Source: Azospirillum isscasi (GTDB lineage Bacteria > Pseudomonadota > Alphaproteobacteria > Azospirillales > Azospirillaceae). From it: 53,208 nucleotides of DNA. Position numbers and translations under genes: made by a program. The notes beneath the pieces were generated by a model, which ran no database searches, had not been told where the DNA came from, and saw only the letters and a list, made by a program, of their open reading frames with translations. Location of the stretch: contig NZ_JAUJFI010000016.1 in NCBI RefSeq assembly GCF_030849505.1, forward strand, positions 1-53,208, read 5' to 3'. The first letter of the stretch is position 1. Each line of letters starts with the position of its first letter. Positions 25,486 to 34,963 of this stretch are shown here, piece after piece.

Positions 25486-26118
25486 ATGGCCTACAGCGTG
25501 AAGGAGATGTTCAAGACGCTCCAGGGCGAGGGTGCGCAGACCGGCAGAGCGGCCGTGTTCTGCCGCTTCGCCGGCTGCAACCTGTGGAGCGGCCGGGAGC
25601 AGGACCGGACCTCGGCCGCCTGCCGGTTCTGCGACACGGACTTCGTCGGCACCGACGGCGAGGGCGGCGGCAGGTTCGCCAATGCCGCGGCCCTGGCCGC
25701 GGCAATCGCCCAAGCCTGGGGCGTAGGGCGGGCCCACCGCTACGTGGTCTTCACCGGCGGAGAGCCCCTGCTCCAGCTAGACGCGGCTCTGGTGGAGGCT
25801 ATGCACGGCGAGGGCTTCGAGGTAGCGGTGGAGACCAACGGCACGCTGGAGCCGCCCTCGGGCGTGGACTGGGTCTGCGTGAGCCCGAAGGCGGGCACGG
25901 AGTGGGTGCTGCGGGCTGGGCACGAGCTGAAGCTGGTCTACCCGCAGCCTGCGCTCCTGCCGGACGGCCTGGAGGGGCTCGGCTTCCGCCACTTCTGGCT
26001 CCAGCCCATGGACGGGCCCGACCGAGCCCGCAACACTGACGCTGCGGTCACCTACTGCCGCGAACACCCGCGCTGGCGCCTCAGCTTGCAGACCCACAAG
26101 TTCATCGGGATCCCGTGA
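25486..26118 (+). CDS. queE: 7-carboxy-7-deazaguanine synthase, QueE
   Basis: 210 residues. Radical SAM enzyme that converts 6-carboxytetrahydropterin to 7-carboxy-7-deazaguanine. The substrate motif FKTLQGEGAQTG and the cluster-binding Cys31, Cys46 and Cys49 (a C-X14-C-X2-C insert-type motif known from a subset of QueE proteins, not the common C-X3-C-X2-C) are present, followed by the SAM-binding FTGGEPLLQ. The stop and the next ATG overlap (TGATG). Confidence 0.93.
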   Translation: MAYSVKEMFKTLQGEGAQTGRAAVFCRFAGCNLWSGREQDRTSAACRFCDTDFVGTDGEGGGRFANAAALAAAIAQAWGVGRAHRYVVFTGGEPLLQLDAALVEAMHGEGFEVAVETNGTLEPPSGVDWVCVSPKAGTEWVLRAGHELKLVYPQPALLPDGLEGLGFRHFWLQPMDGPDRARNTDAAVTYCREHPRWRLSLQTHKFIGIP

Positions 26119-26222
26119 TGTTTGGGCTCGCCAAGCAGTTCCGCTTTGACGCGTTCCACACGGTGATCTACCGCGACAGCAGCAGCGGCACCTACTTCGG
26201 ACAACAGGAAGATCCGCGATGA
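26118..26222 (+). CDS. 34-codon mini-ORF coupled between queE and queC
   Basis: ATG at 26118 shares its A with the queE stop (TGATG); its TGA (26220-26222) overlaps the queC ATG at 26219 (ATGA). It fills the gap exactly. The product starts [22 protein letters not shown] resembles the N-terminal strand of QueD (FxFxAAH). It may be a coupling peptide, the remnant of a QueD copy, or a small subunit. Too short for standard gene callers. Confidence 0.5.
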   Translation: MFGLAKQFRFDAFHTVIYRDSSSGTYFGQQEDPR

Positions 26223-26926
26223 CAAACAAGGCGCTGGTCCTTTTCTCCGGCGGCCAGGACTCGGCCACCTGCCTCGCCTGGGCGCTGGAGCGCTTCGACC
26301 ACGTGGAGACGGTGGGCTTCGACTACGGGCAGCGCCACCGTGTGGAACTGGAGTGCCGCACGCGGTTCCGCGAGGCGCTGACAACAGCCTTTCCAAGGTG
26401 GGGGGCAAAGCTCGGAGCCGACCACATGCTCGACCTCGCGGTGCTGGGCCAGGTGAGCGAAACCGCGCTGACCAGCGACGCCGAGATCCGCATGCAGGCG
26501 GACGGCCTGCCCAACACCTTCGTGCCCGGGCGCAACCTCCTGTTCTTCACCTTCGCGGCCACCCTCGCCTACCGCCGCGGGCTGAGGCATCTGGTCGGCG
26601 GCATGTGCGAGACAGACTACTCGGGCTATCCGGACTGTCGGGACGATACATTGAAGGCGCTGCAGGTCGCCTTGAATCTCGGCATGGACAGCCGCTTGGT
26701 GTTGCACACGCCTTTGATGTGGGTGGACAAGGCCGGCACCTGGAGGATGGCGGAGGATCTCGGTGGCGGAGCGCTGGTGCGCCTCGTCGCCGAGGAGACG
26801 CACACTTGCTACAAGGGTGACCGCGCCACTCGCCACCCCTGGGGCTACGGCTGCGGCGACTGCCCGGCCTGCCACCTGCGGTCAGGCGGCTGGGAGCGGT
26901 ACGAGATCGGCGAAGGGTTGGCATAA
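26219..26926 (+). CDS. queC: 7-cyano-7-deazaguanine (preQ0) synthase, QueC
   Basis: 235 residues. ATP-dependent enzyme that makes the nitrile of preQ0 from 7-carboxy-7-deazaguanine and ammonia. PP-loop [10 protein letters not shown] at residues 9-18, [17 protein letters not shown], and a C-terminal zinc site of four Cys ([13 protein letters not shown]). Queuosine pathway genes inside the island supply the precursor for DNA modification independently of the host tRNA pathway. Confidence 0.95.
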   Translation: MTNKALVLFSGGQDSATCLAWALERFDHVETVGFDYGQRHRVELECRTRFREALTTAFPRWGAKLGADHMLDLAVLGQVSETALTSDAEIRMQADGLPNTFVPGRNLLFFTFAATLAYRRGLRHLVGGMCETDYSGYPDCRDDTLKALQVALNLGMDSRLVLHTPLMWVDKAGTWRMAEDLGGGALVRLVAEETHTCYKGDRATRHPWGYGCGDCPACHLRSGGWERYEIGEGLA

Positions 26927-27466
26927 GTGAGCGAAGGTTTCACCATAACCCGGCAGATCGGGATCGACGCTGGGCATCGCATCCCCGATCACGGGTCCAA
27001 GTGCCGGCACCTCCACGGCCACCGCTACGTGGTGGAGGCCACTTGCCGCCCAGTCGACGGCACACTGCAGGCCGCTGGCGAGGAGAACGGCATGGTGCTC
27101 GATTTTGGGTTCCTAAAGGAGGAGATGATGGCACACGTCGACGCGCCTTGCGACCACGGCCTGATCCTCTCGTTCCATGATGAGGAGGTGCTGGCGATGC
27201 TGGCACCGCCGGGCATCGACACCGGGGCTTGGCTGGAAGAGCTACGGGGCACGGTCTGTGCCCAGGGCTACGCCGCAACCGAGGAGACGCGTCTCGGCCA
27301 GAAGCTCTACGTCATCCCCTTCCCGCCCACGGCCGAGTGCCTCGCGCGGCATTGGTACGAGCGGCTGGACCCGGCTGTCTCAGCCCGCAGCCGCGGCAAG
27401 GCCGAACTGGTCAAGGTCACGGTCTGGGAGACGCCGAACTGCCGGGCGGACTATGGCGTAGGTTGA
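26927..27466 (+). CDS. queD: 6-carboxy-5,6,7,8-tetrahydropterin synthase, QueD
   Basis: 179 residues from GTG directly after the queC stop. Zinc ligands in AGHRIPDHG and HLHGH, catalytic Cys in SKCRHLHGH, Asp/His in DAPCDHGLIL, and Glu in VWETPNC. At about 180 residues it is longer than the usual 120 through an insertion around residues 95-125. It converts dihydroneopterin triphosphate to carboxytetrahydropterin. No folE lies in the island, so the substrate must come from the host's GTP cyclohydrolase. Confidence 0.93.
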   Translation: MSEGFTITRQIGIDAGHRIPDHGSKCRHLHGHRYVVEATCRPVDGTLQAAGEENGMVLDFGFLKEEMMAHVDAPCDHGLILSFHDEEVLAMLAPPGIDTGAWLEELRGTVCAQGYAATEETRLGQKLYVIPFPPTAECLARHWYERLDPAVSARSRGKAELVKVTVWETPNCRADYGVG

Positions 27467-27624
27467 AACCACCGTCCCAGTATGGAGCGCGTGGCGATCC
27501 GGTCCTCGACCGCGCGGTCCACAAACGTTGTTTCGCCCCTCCCCATTGATGGTAATCCTGGACGAGGCAGTTCTCGATGCGGGGCACCCCCGATTTCGGA
27601 TCGCACCACAACGTCGGCCCTCAG
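27467..27624. other. Convergent gap between the two dpd operons
   Basis: 158 nt separate the queD stop from the dpdD stop. No convincing hairpin with T-run is seen; weak stems such as CGGTC/GACCG exist. Confidence 0.4.
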
Positions 27625-29880
27625 TTACGTCAGGTTGTCCAGTACCGCGCGAAGGATGCTGGCGGTTCCCTTGCCTGCCGCCATGACGGGTGCCCGGCCA
27701 GCCATCGCGTCCTTAATGCAGTAGAACGCTTGGTGGCTGCTGCTCCTCCAAGCGAAGACGAAGATATCGGCAGCCTTGGCGAGGCTGGTCAGCCGCGCGG
27801 TCGCCACAGTGTCAGAGTTCATCTGGACACTGGCGCCAGGGAACATCTTTTCCAAGGCCTGCTTGGCGCGCGTGCCGGCAGCCTCCGCCAGCGTGTAGAT
27901 CACGATCGTTTTGCCCGCCAAGTCTTGGGCCGGCCTTTCCGCCTCTCTGTCGCCGACGAGCCTCATGGTTTCCAGGGAACCGGGGTCAACCCCGAAGTCG
28001 CGGCAGAGGAACTCGAGCGGAAGGGTGTCCTGCAGCTTCAGGCGGTGCGCGAAGCTCTTTGCTTGGCCGACCAATCCGAGGAAGAACCGAAGGCGCGCCT
28101 CACGGGCGTCAGCTGACGGCGCCGGAGCGATGACCAGCATCTCGCAGACGTCCAGACCCCATGCGAGATGGGCGTAGGAGCTGACCCGCTCCTGCACGTC
28201 CTCCAAGTCCCGCAGAAGAGACTGGTACTCTTTCGAAGAGATGCCGATTGCCAGAAGGTGGCCGAGAAGCATCGAGAGCAGTTCGAGGTCAATGCCCGAC
28301 AAGGCCTCGTCCAACACGACGAGGTCGAACAGGAGGGACAGGACGGCCTTGTTGTGGTCGCTGCCCCCCTGTCCCTGCGGGAAGAACGCGTTGTAGATCG
28401 CGGGCACCGCCCGGCGCGCCGCCAAGGCAGCTTCACCGGAGAGGTTTCCGAGGAGGGTGGCGAAGTGGCGGGACAGCACTTCGTCTCGCCCAAACGCCGT
28501 CACGTCCCAAGTCGCGGCTTCCTCCAACACGGAGGTCAACGCGTGGGTGTCTTGTCCGTCCCGCAGGGCCTCCGCCCACGCGACCCACCCGGTCACCCTG
28601 GTGTGGCCCGACGTGCTGCCCCCGTTCCCCTTGGTCGCACGGAGCGTCTGAAGCTTCTCGCGGACCGGTTCTGCCAATCCTTGGAGCAGTGTGGGGGCGG
28701 CGGAATCAATCTTGCCGAGGAGCCGGGTGCGGGCCTCGTCCGTCCCGATCAGGAGCGCGCAGGAGACGAGGCGCTGGACAGAGCGCCTGTCCATGGGCAG
28801 GCTCAGGAAGAGGGCGAAGGCGCGGTCGAAGTTGCCGTCGTCGAAGGCTTCTTCGGCAGCGGTTGCGTCGGCCTCCGCGTCGACCGGGGTGCCGGCCCCA
28901 GTGGCCAGCCCGCTGAACAGGGGGAAAGCCGGGTCGTCCTGCGGCAGCAGTTCCAGCAGTTCGGCCAGAACCCCCGCGCTCGGCCGTGGCTGGCAGCGTT
29001 CGAACAGCAGGAAGGCCTTGACGACCTGCGGCGTCTTTATGCCGCGGCGAGAGGCGAGGAGGCGCGGGTACGCCTTAGCAATCCGCTGCTCAAAGGCCGG
29101 GAGCAGGGAAGCGGCATCTCCAGCCAGCTCGATGTCCTCAAGATAGGTCCGGTAGAGTGCCTCGATGATGTCCGAAAGCGTCTGCGGGGGTACCGGGAGG
29201 TCGGCAAGCGTCCTGACGAGCCAATGGTCGCGCGCGATCTGCGGCCAGAAGCCGAGGCCAGCCTTGAGCCGGACGTCGAGGTACCTGAGGTTCTCTTCAT
29301 TGAGCCGTCCCGTGTCGCGCATCTCCGCGACCAACGCTTCGGCACGCGGGCCGTCCTTCACCAGCAACGCGCGCTCGAAGTCCGCGCGGATGGCGCCGAC
29401 CGGCCGGAGGGCGCTCCTGGTCGTGACGGGACGTCGTCCGGTCAATGCGGCATAAGCGGCGATGCGTTTCGCGATCCTAGCGTTGGCGGCTTGGTCAGTG
29501 CCGGAGAAGCGGTAAACGGTGCTGCCAAAGCGCCGGCGCATGGCCGCCGCCGCGGGATCGTTGGCGTCATCTGCCATGGCCGGCGGGTAGGCTAGGTAGC
29601 TTGGGCCGAGCCAAGCCGTGAGGTCCGCCTCGAGATCCGGGCCGCCCCCCGGTTTGCATGCAGTCGCATACCAAGCGACCGTCGATCCATTCTGGACGAA
29701 GGGAAGGATGACGGCCGTTTGTGCACGCTCTTCGCGGAGCGATCGCAGCCAAGGGAGCACTTGATCAAGCATCGCCTGTGGCGCTGTCCGGTCCACTAAA
29801 CTGTCCCAGTCGAGCTCATTGGGTGGCGAGAAGAAGGCGCGGAGCCAAATGGCGTTCACGGGGTCAAGGTCGCTGATCAT
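27625..29880 (-). CDS. dpdD: DpdD
   Basis: 751 residues, last gene of the leftward operon, ATGA overlap with dpdK. Mostly helical, with a repeat-like middle (residues about 230-560) and a C-terminal alpha/beta segment KTIVIYTLAEAAGTRAKQAL ... IFVFAWRSSSHQAFYCIKDA that resembles DUF2325-like domains. Length and position fit DpdD of known dpd clusters, where it is needed for restriction but not for modification. Biochemical role unknown. Confidence 0.75.
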   Translation of the reverse strand: MISDLDPVNAIWLRAFFSPPNELDWDSLVDRTAPQAMLDQVLPWLRSLREERAQTAVILPFVQNGSTVAWYATACKPGGGPDLEADLTAWLGPSYLAYPPAMADDANDPAAAAMRRRFGSTVYRFSGTDQAANARIAKRIAAYAALTGRRPVTTRSALRPVGAIRADFERALLVKDGPRAEALVAEMRDTGRLNEENLRYLDVRLKAGLGFWPQIARDHWLVRTLADLPVPPQTLSDIIEALYRTYLEDIELAGDAASLLPAFEQRIAKAYPRLLASRRGIKTPQVVKAFLLFERCQPRPSAGVLAELLELLPQDDPAFPLFSGLATGAGTPVDAEADATAAEEAFDDGNFDRAFALFLSLPMDRRSVQRLVSCALLIGTDEARTRLLGKIDSAAPTLLQGLAEPVREKLQTLRATKGNGGSTSGHTRVTGWVAWAEALRDGQDTHALTSVLEEAATWDVTAFGRDEVLSRHFATLLGNLSGEAALAARRAVPAIYNAFFPQGQGGSDHNKAVLSLLFDLVVLDEALSGIDLELLSMLLGHLLAIGISSKEYQSLLRDLEDVQERVSSYAHLAWGLDVCEMLVIAPAPSADAREARLRFFLGLVGQAKSFAHRLKLQDTLPLEFLCRDFGVDPGSLETMRLVGDREAERPAQDLAGKTIVIYTLAEAAGTRAKQALEKMFPGASVQMNSDTVATARLTSLAKAADIFVFAWRSSSHQAFYCIKDAMAGRAPVMAAGKGTASILRAVLDNLT

Positions 29881-30416
29881 CGTTCCGTCTCGGCATAGGA
29901 CTCAAAGTTGAGACGCGCTTCCGCCAACGTCTTGGCCGTCGTGTCGTACACCACCATTTCGTCGTTCAACTCGAGGCCGTTGTTGGTCAGGTTCATGGAG
30001 CCCGTGAGCAGGCCTCGCTTGAGCAGCACTCCCTTGGTATGCAAGTGCTGGCGTTGGACGACCAGCAGCCGGTCCGAGACACCAGCCTCATCCGCGGCTT
30101 CCTCGAGCATGACGATGAAAGCCTCATTGTGCTCGTCCAGGCTGGTCGCGATTCCGAGCGGCGTGCCGCGAGCCATAAGGCTGGTCGCGACCTCGACCAA
30201 GCGGACTTGGCGACTCCCCCATTCCGGGTTGACCGAGCCAAACCCGCCCGCCCTGTTGTCGAGCAGTATGAAGTTGCTGATCCAGGGGCTGACCAGCCAA
30301 GCCCGTTCACCGCCGGGGGCCAGAAGCTCGCCAAGGAGCATGAGTTGGAGGAGTTCCCGGATCAGGTTCTGGCTTGTCACCGCACTCTTAAAAATACGAC
30401 GCGTCTCGAAGGTCAT
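29877..30416 (-). CDS. dpdK: DpdK, phospholipase D-like protein
   Basis: 179 residues with one HKD-type motif at about 123-145: QHLHTKGVLLKRGLLTGSMN. PLD-superfamily proteins of this size (Nuc/BfiI-like) dimerise to form one active site and several cut DNA. It is thus a candidate nuclease of the restriction arm, which is inference from the fold. It overlaps dpdJ and dpdD by 4 nt each. Confidence 0.85.
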   Translation of the reverse strand: MTFETRRIFKSAVTSQNLIRELLQLMLLGELLAPGGERAWLVSPWISNFILLDNRAGGFGSVNPEWGSRQVRLVEVATSLMARGTPLGIATSLDEHNEAFIVMLEEAADEAGVSDRLLVVQRQHLHTKGVLLKRGLLTGSMNLTNNGLELNDEMVVYDTTAKTLAEARLNFESYAETER

Positions 30417-33400
30417 TGGAGCGCCTCCGCGATGTCGACGTCAACGTGGTAGGTATCGCCTGACCGGCGCACGGCCTGCACCCGCGCGAAGACGGAGAGG
30501 TAGCCGACCTGGACGGGGTTGGTTGCCAGGAAGTTGAGCGCATCGGCGATCCGTCCGGACAATGCCATCGGACAGGCAAGCGTCACTGAGCCCGCCTCGG
30601 CAAGACGTGCGAGGCATTGGGCCGGCCACTCCTCATCCTCAAGGGTGACCGTAACCTGCTCCTCCGCTAGGTGTCGGGCGAGCAGCAGCGGTTCGGGGAG
30701 CGGTAGATCGGTGTAGGGCGAGTAGAGATGGAGGCCTGCTTGCCGGATCTGCGCGCCGCGCGGCCAGAGCAGGCCATAAATGACCCCGAAACGCCACTGG
30801 TCGGGATTGATGGTCGGCGTGTCGATACCGGCGAAGGCCAGCGCGGCGTCGATGTCGGCCCGTCGCGAGGTCCGGTACGCGACCACACGCGCGTCGAGTT
30901 CCACACCGAGGCGTTGCTCCTCGGCTGACCAGTGGCGCATGACATTAAGGAAGAAGGCGTCGCTTTCCCGGCTTGAACCCGGCCTCAGCACGCGGTTGAG
31001 GAGGGCGACCATAAACGCGTGATAGGTGGCGAACCCCTCGGCAGCCAGCGTATCGCGAAGCATCGCGAGGGCGCGGTGGCTTTCCGCCGCGCCGCAGGCA
31101 GAGCGGAAGGCCTCGGCAGCTGTCGCGAGGTCGCCGGCAGGGTTCTCGTGGACGACCTCTTGGAGGAACCGTTGCAGCTGGTGATCGCTGAGGGCGAAAT
31201 CGTTGTCACGCAGCGCTGCGGTCATCAGGCTGAAGAAGCGGCGTGGGTCCTCGACGTATTGCCGCAGCACCTCTTCGATTTGGCCGTTTCCGCCAGGCGC
31301 GTTCTCGCTAATCCAGATCTCTGCGGGGGCTTGGCCTGCGAGGACGTCGTCCAGTTCGCGGGGGCCGGCGTCCAGGTCGACAACCAAGCCTGCGGCATCG
31401 ATCTCGGGGCAGAGGCTGAGGATGGCGTTGAGGGCGGCCGCGGCAATCGTCGCCGCAAAACGCTCCCGCAACCATGGCTCCCAATCCGCTCCTATGGGCG
31501 ACCACAGAATTCTTGCGAGGTCGAACAGTCCGGCGCGGACCACCGGGTCGGCGATATGTGCGGCGAGGTCCTGCCGGAGCCTGTCCTGCGTGTTGCCCTG
31601 GCCTGTGGGGTCATCGACGACCGGCGACTGGAAGAGGATGTCCAGCGTCTCGCCAAGCCCGATTTCAGCGAGACCGTTCTCGAGCCGGGCTGCCGCTTCG
31701 TCCATGCCGACGGTGCTTGCCATGGCCTCGTTGCTGATCGCGGCCAGCAGCAGGTGGGCGAGCCATTCGCGGGCGAAGCGGTTGTCGACGGCCGCGAGAA
31801 AGGGGCCGATCACCGCTTGGTCCTGGAAACGCGCGGTGCGAACGGCCCGCTTGAGAAGGTCGCCTTCCAGACTGGGATCCGACCAGAGGGCATCAGGAAA
31901 CCGGAGGCGCAGACAGAGGGCGTCAACACCGAGGCTGAACCCCAATGCCGCGTCCCCCTGACGCATTTCGAAGCTGAACTCCTTCCTGCAGGACGTCCCG
32001 TCCAGGCGGCGGATCTCTGCGTCGCTGCCGACCGCCATGCGCCGCGCCTCGACGGGGCTGGAGTTCTGGTGCGTGTGGAACCGGACCTCCGCGACGTGGC
32101 GCGCCCAGGGGCAGCCACTTGGCGGCGACAAGATGAGCCCCTCCTGGCGCGCGACCACCTGGGACCGCCACAGGAGACGGGCGTTCGAGGTGTCGGTGAC
32201 CGTGGAGGGCGGTTGCTGGACCGAGAGCGCGCGCGGCCGGTAGACAGGAAGGCGCACGGCTTGGCTCCCCGCACGGACCTGCCAGTCACCGAGGTGGTCC
32301 GCCTGCACGTAAGGCTCGAGCGCGAACCGCTGTGCACGGTCTGGTCCGAGTTGCGGACAGATCCAGTGCCTTTCGAGTGCATGGCTAATCCCGTACCGGC
32401 GCGAGACGCGCCCCGGCGCGTATTCCCGCATCGCCTGGGCGATTGGCATAGCGACGCGCTCGGGCGTCGCTATGCCCGACTGCCCTAGCACGATCTCGAC
32501 CTCTGGTAGGTTCAACTCGCTGAAGAGGTTGGCAGGCGCAAATTCGGGCAAGGGCGAGTTGCGCACTTGGTAGTCCGCGCCTGTGTCCCCGAAAGCGTGC
32601 CACTCCGTTTCCAGGCGGCGCAAGGCGGTTGGCAGGACTTCGGTCAGGAGGGGTCTCGGGCGGTCCCAGAGCAGCACCTCGACCTCGTCGCGGTCGAGGT
32701 GGAGCGACTTGCAAAGATAGTCGGCGTAACGCTCCAAGTGAGCTTCGTCCGTGAGGATCCCGCGCAACAGTTCGGCCAGCTTTGCCTGGCGGCCCCGCTG
32801 CCTCGCGTGGGTCGCTGGACCACAGAGGTTTGTCCAGACGCTGCCGAGTTCGGTCCTGCCCATAAACAGGCTCAAATAGTCAAGGGTCGCGTAGACAGCC
32901 TGGATCCGTTTGACGTATCGGTTTCCGATTGGGAGCGTGCGCGCCGGCACCTCTGGGTCGAACAGCAGGTCGTAGCCCTGATATGCGACACGGTCGCGGC
33001 CGTAATCGGAAAGGACCACCACCGTCCAGGGGCGCATCCCGCGCGACCGGCCGGCGCGTCCTTTGCGCTGTAGGAACTGTGCGACGTCATTGGGCGCCTT
33101 GTGCTGGATCACGCCGCCGACGAGGGGGTCGTTGAAACCGACCTCGAGCGACGCGGTGGCGACGATGATGTCCAGGTTGCTGCCGACGCCGGGATCCATA
33201 GACATGACGCGCCCGACCGCCTTCCGGTCGTTAGGCTGGAGAGAGTGCCCAATGTCTACGGCCGCCTGCCAATCCTGCCCATGAAGCTTTCGATGTTCGC
33301 TCGCCATGGGGGAACGCAGGATGGCCAAGCCCCCGTTCGGGTGTCGCCTCTGGTCGACGCGCCCATTGCTCTGCCGGCCCTCTGCGTCGAGCATGGCGAA

Positions 33401-34963
33401 GTACATGCGGTTGATGACGTCGAGGTTGTCCGCGAACAGAAAGAGGCGTTCGCCGTATATGCCGCCGCTCTTGCGGGCGCCGGGCGCGTCCAGCATGCGG
33501 GACAGGAGCATCGACGCCTGGATGGTGGTCGAGAGCAGGGCGGTCCGTGAGACCGGGTCGCCGCGCAACGCGAGCAGGTACTCAGCTCCCTCGGCGACCA
33601 TGTCCCGGGAACGCGGCGCGATCTCCTTGGCTGCCTGCCAGCCCAGCCCCGTGAGGCGTGCGAAGAACCTCTCGCCGTCGGCCAGCGTTGCCGACAGCCC
33701 CACGAAGGCGACCGGGCTGCGCAGCATCCTGCGCCAACGCCGGAGGAGGAAGGCGACCTGCGCTCCGGGTGCCCCTGAATAGGTATGCACCTCGTCGAGC
33801 AGCATCATCTCGACCGCGCGACTGCGCCGTTCTCCCAACCCGAAGAGGTGCCGCATGCGGTTGTCGCCCATGCGCTGGTTCAGCATCTCGGTGGTGGTGA
33901 AGAGAATGTCTGGGCACTCGCGTTCGAGGCGCTGCCGCGTGAGAATAACTTCGTCACTCTCGATTGCGGCGCCGCATGCCAGGCACACAAGCCGTTCCGT
34001 TTCGGCCGAGCGGTCTTGGCTGCGCCACAGCATTTCGCCGTCGCAGTCACCGTCGGGACAGCGGAGATAGTCGCAGATCAGCCCTCCCGCGTGGCGACGC
34101 CAACCGGCACGCTCCTCGGCGTCGGCGGCATTGTAAGGGGTCGGGCCGAAGAGGGTGCCGATCAGAATCTTCCGGCAGTTCTTGATGGCAAGTTCCGCGT
34201 CAAGACGACGGGCTTGGCCGTACACCTCTGCGAACTGGTCCTTGAGCAGTTCGTTGCGCGGGTAGACGGCTAGAACCTTGACCCAGTGGCTACCAGGGGG
34301 GTCGCGGCGGATGTGCGAAGCGATACGGGAGAGGGCCGGAAGGTAGAAGGCCAGAGTTTTGCCGCTGCCGGTCCCAGCACTGACCAGGGTGCCGATCGAG
34401 CGAGGCTGCTCGAAACCGGAAAGGATGCGGGTGGCGGCATCTACCTGGAACTTGGCGAGCTTAAACTTGTGTCCGTAGCTGTCGATCAGCGCCGATAACG
34501 CCTCGCGCGCAAAGGTGTCGGGCGTCGCCATCTGGATACGGCTGCGGGCGTCGTCGGCCGACACCTCGCGACGGGGATAGCGCCGGCGCCGCCAACTGAA
34601 GCGGAAGTCAGCGACGAGCGTCGGCGCGACCTGCCAGCCGATGGCGCCGCTATGCTTCGGGAAAAGTTGGCGAAGCCTGAAGAACAGGCGCACAGCCTCC
34701 GCCATCCTAGATCGGTACCGGGGCTCCCCGATCCGGCCGACGTCGAACAGGAGAGCCCGCTCCCTCAGGGCGCCAACAACCTCGGCAACGCTGACGAAAC
34801 TTAGACCGTTGGCATAGGTCGGGTCGTCGAGCAGAGGGTCGACGAGATCGCTCACCTCGCCCGCCGTCAGGAACCCGTCCACCAATCCCCAGGCGAGAAG
34901 GCGCGCCTCGCGCTGTTCGATTCCCTCGAGGGCTGCGAGGAGGAGTTTTTCATCCGCGTTCAT
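30413..34963 (-). CDS. dpdJ: DpdJ, DEAD/DEAH-type helicase
   Basis: 1516 residues from ATG 34963, chosen because it overlaps the dpdI stop by ATGA (an upstream frame start at 35020 would overlap dpdI by 61 nt). Helicase motifs: SAGTGSGKTLAFYLPAL (about 190-205), a four-Cys zinc-like insertion (RCPDGDC ... CLACG), LLDEVHTYSG, GLSATLADG, and the C-terminal lobe with TASLEVGFNDP and QRKGRAGRSRG. The second half (residues about 800-1516) is a large helical region without known motifs. It belongs to the restriction arm. Confidence 0.85.
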   Translation of the reverse strand: MNADEKLLLAALEGIEQREARLLAWGLVDGFLTAGEVSDLVDPLLDDPTYANGLSFVSVAEVVGALRERALLFDVGRIGEPRYRSRMAEAVRLFFRLRQLFPKHSGAIGWQVAPTLVADFRFSWRRRRYPRREVSADDARSRIQMATPDTFAREALSALIDSYGHKFKLAKFQVDAATRILSGFEQPRSIGTLVSAGTGSGKTLAFYLPALSRIASHIRRDPPGSHWVKVLAVYPRNELLKDQFAEVYGQARRLDAELAIKNCRKILIGTLFGPTPYNAADAEERAGWRRHAGGLICDYLRCPDGDCDGEMLWRSQDRSAETERLVCLACGAAIESDEVILTRQRLERECPDILFTTTEMLNQRMGDNRMRHLFGLGERRSRAVEMMLLDEVHTYSGAPGAQVAFLLRRWRRMLRSPVAFVGLSATLADGERFFARLTGLGWQAAKEIAPRSRDMVAEGAEYLLALRGDPVSRTALLSTTIQASMLLSRMLDAPGARKSGGIYGERLFLFADNLDVINRMYFAMLDAEGRQSNGRVDQRRHPNGGLAILRSPMASEHRKLHGQDWQAAVDIGHSLQPNDRKAVGRVMSMDPGVGSNLDIIVATASLEVGFNDPLVGGVIQHKAPNDVAQFLQRKGRAGRSRGMRPWTVVVLSDYGRDRVAYQGYDLLFDPEVPARTLPIGNRYVKRIQAVYATLDYLSLFMGRTELGSVWTNLCGPATHARQRGRQAKLAELLRGILTDEAHLERYADYLCKSLHLDRDEVEVLLWDRPRPLLTEVLPTALRRLETEWHAFGDTGADYQVRNSPLPEFAPANLFSELNLPEVEIVLGQSGIATPERVAMPIAQAMREYAPGRVSRRYGISHALERHWICPQLGPDRAQRFALEPYVQADHLGDWQVRAGSQAVRLPVYRPRALSVQQPPSTVTDTSNARLLWRSQVVARQEGLILSPPSGCPWARHVAEVRFHTHQNSSPVEARRMAVGSDAEIRRLDGTSCRKEFSFEMRQGDAALGFSLGVDALCLRLRFPDALWSDPSLEGDLLKRAVRTARFQDQAVIGPFLAAVDNRFAREWLAHLLLAAISNEAMASTVGMDEAAARLENGLAEIGLGETLDILFQSPVVDDPTGQGNTQDRLRQDLAAHIADPVVRAGLFDLARILWSPIGADWEPWLRERFAATIAAAALNAILSLCPEIDAAGLVVDLDAGPRELDDVLAGQAPAEIWISENAPGGNGQIEEVLRQYVEDPRRFFSLMTAALRDNDFALSDHQLQRFLQEVVHENPAGDLATAAEAFRSACGAAESHRALAMLRDTLAAEGFATYHAFMVALLNRVLRPGSSRESDAFFLNVMRHWSAEEQRLGVELDARVVAYRTSRRADIDAALAFAGIDTPTINPDQWRFGVIYGLLWPRGAQIRQAGLHLYSPYTDLPLPEPLLLARHLAEEQVTVTLEDEEWPAQCLARLAEAGSVTLACPMALSGRIADALNFLATNPVQVGYLSVFARVQAVRRSGDTYHVDVDIAEALQ

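Noticed and set aside
25300..25500. preQ1/preQ0 riboswitch before the que genes
   Set aside because: queE starts 4 nt after the upstream gene within an operon; there is no leader and no pseudoknot-like element was recognised.
28168..32488. Long plus-strand frames opposite dpdD, dpdK and dpdJ (28168-29595, 31019-32488)
   Set aside because: Shadows of the leftward dpd genes; the protein composition is not natural and no start signals are seen. The same holds for 39937-41622 opposite dpdF.
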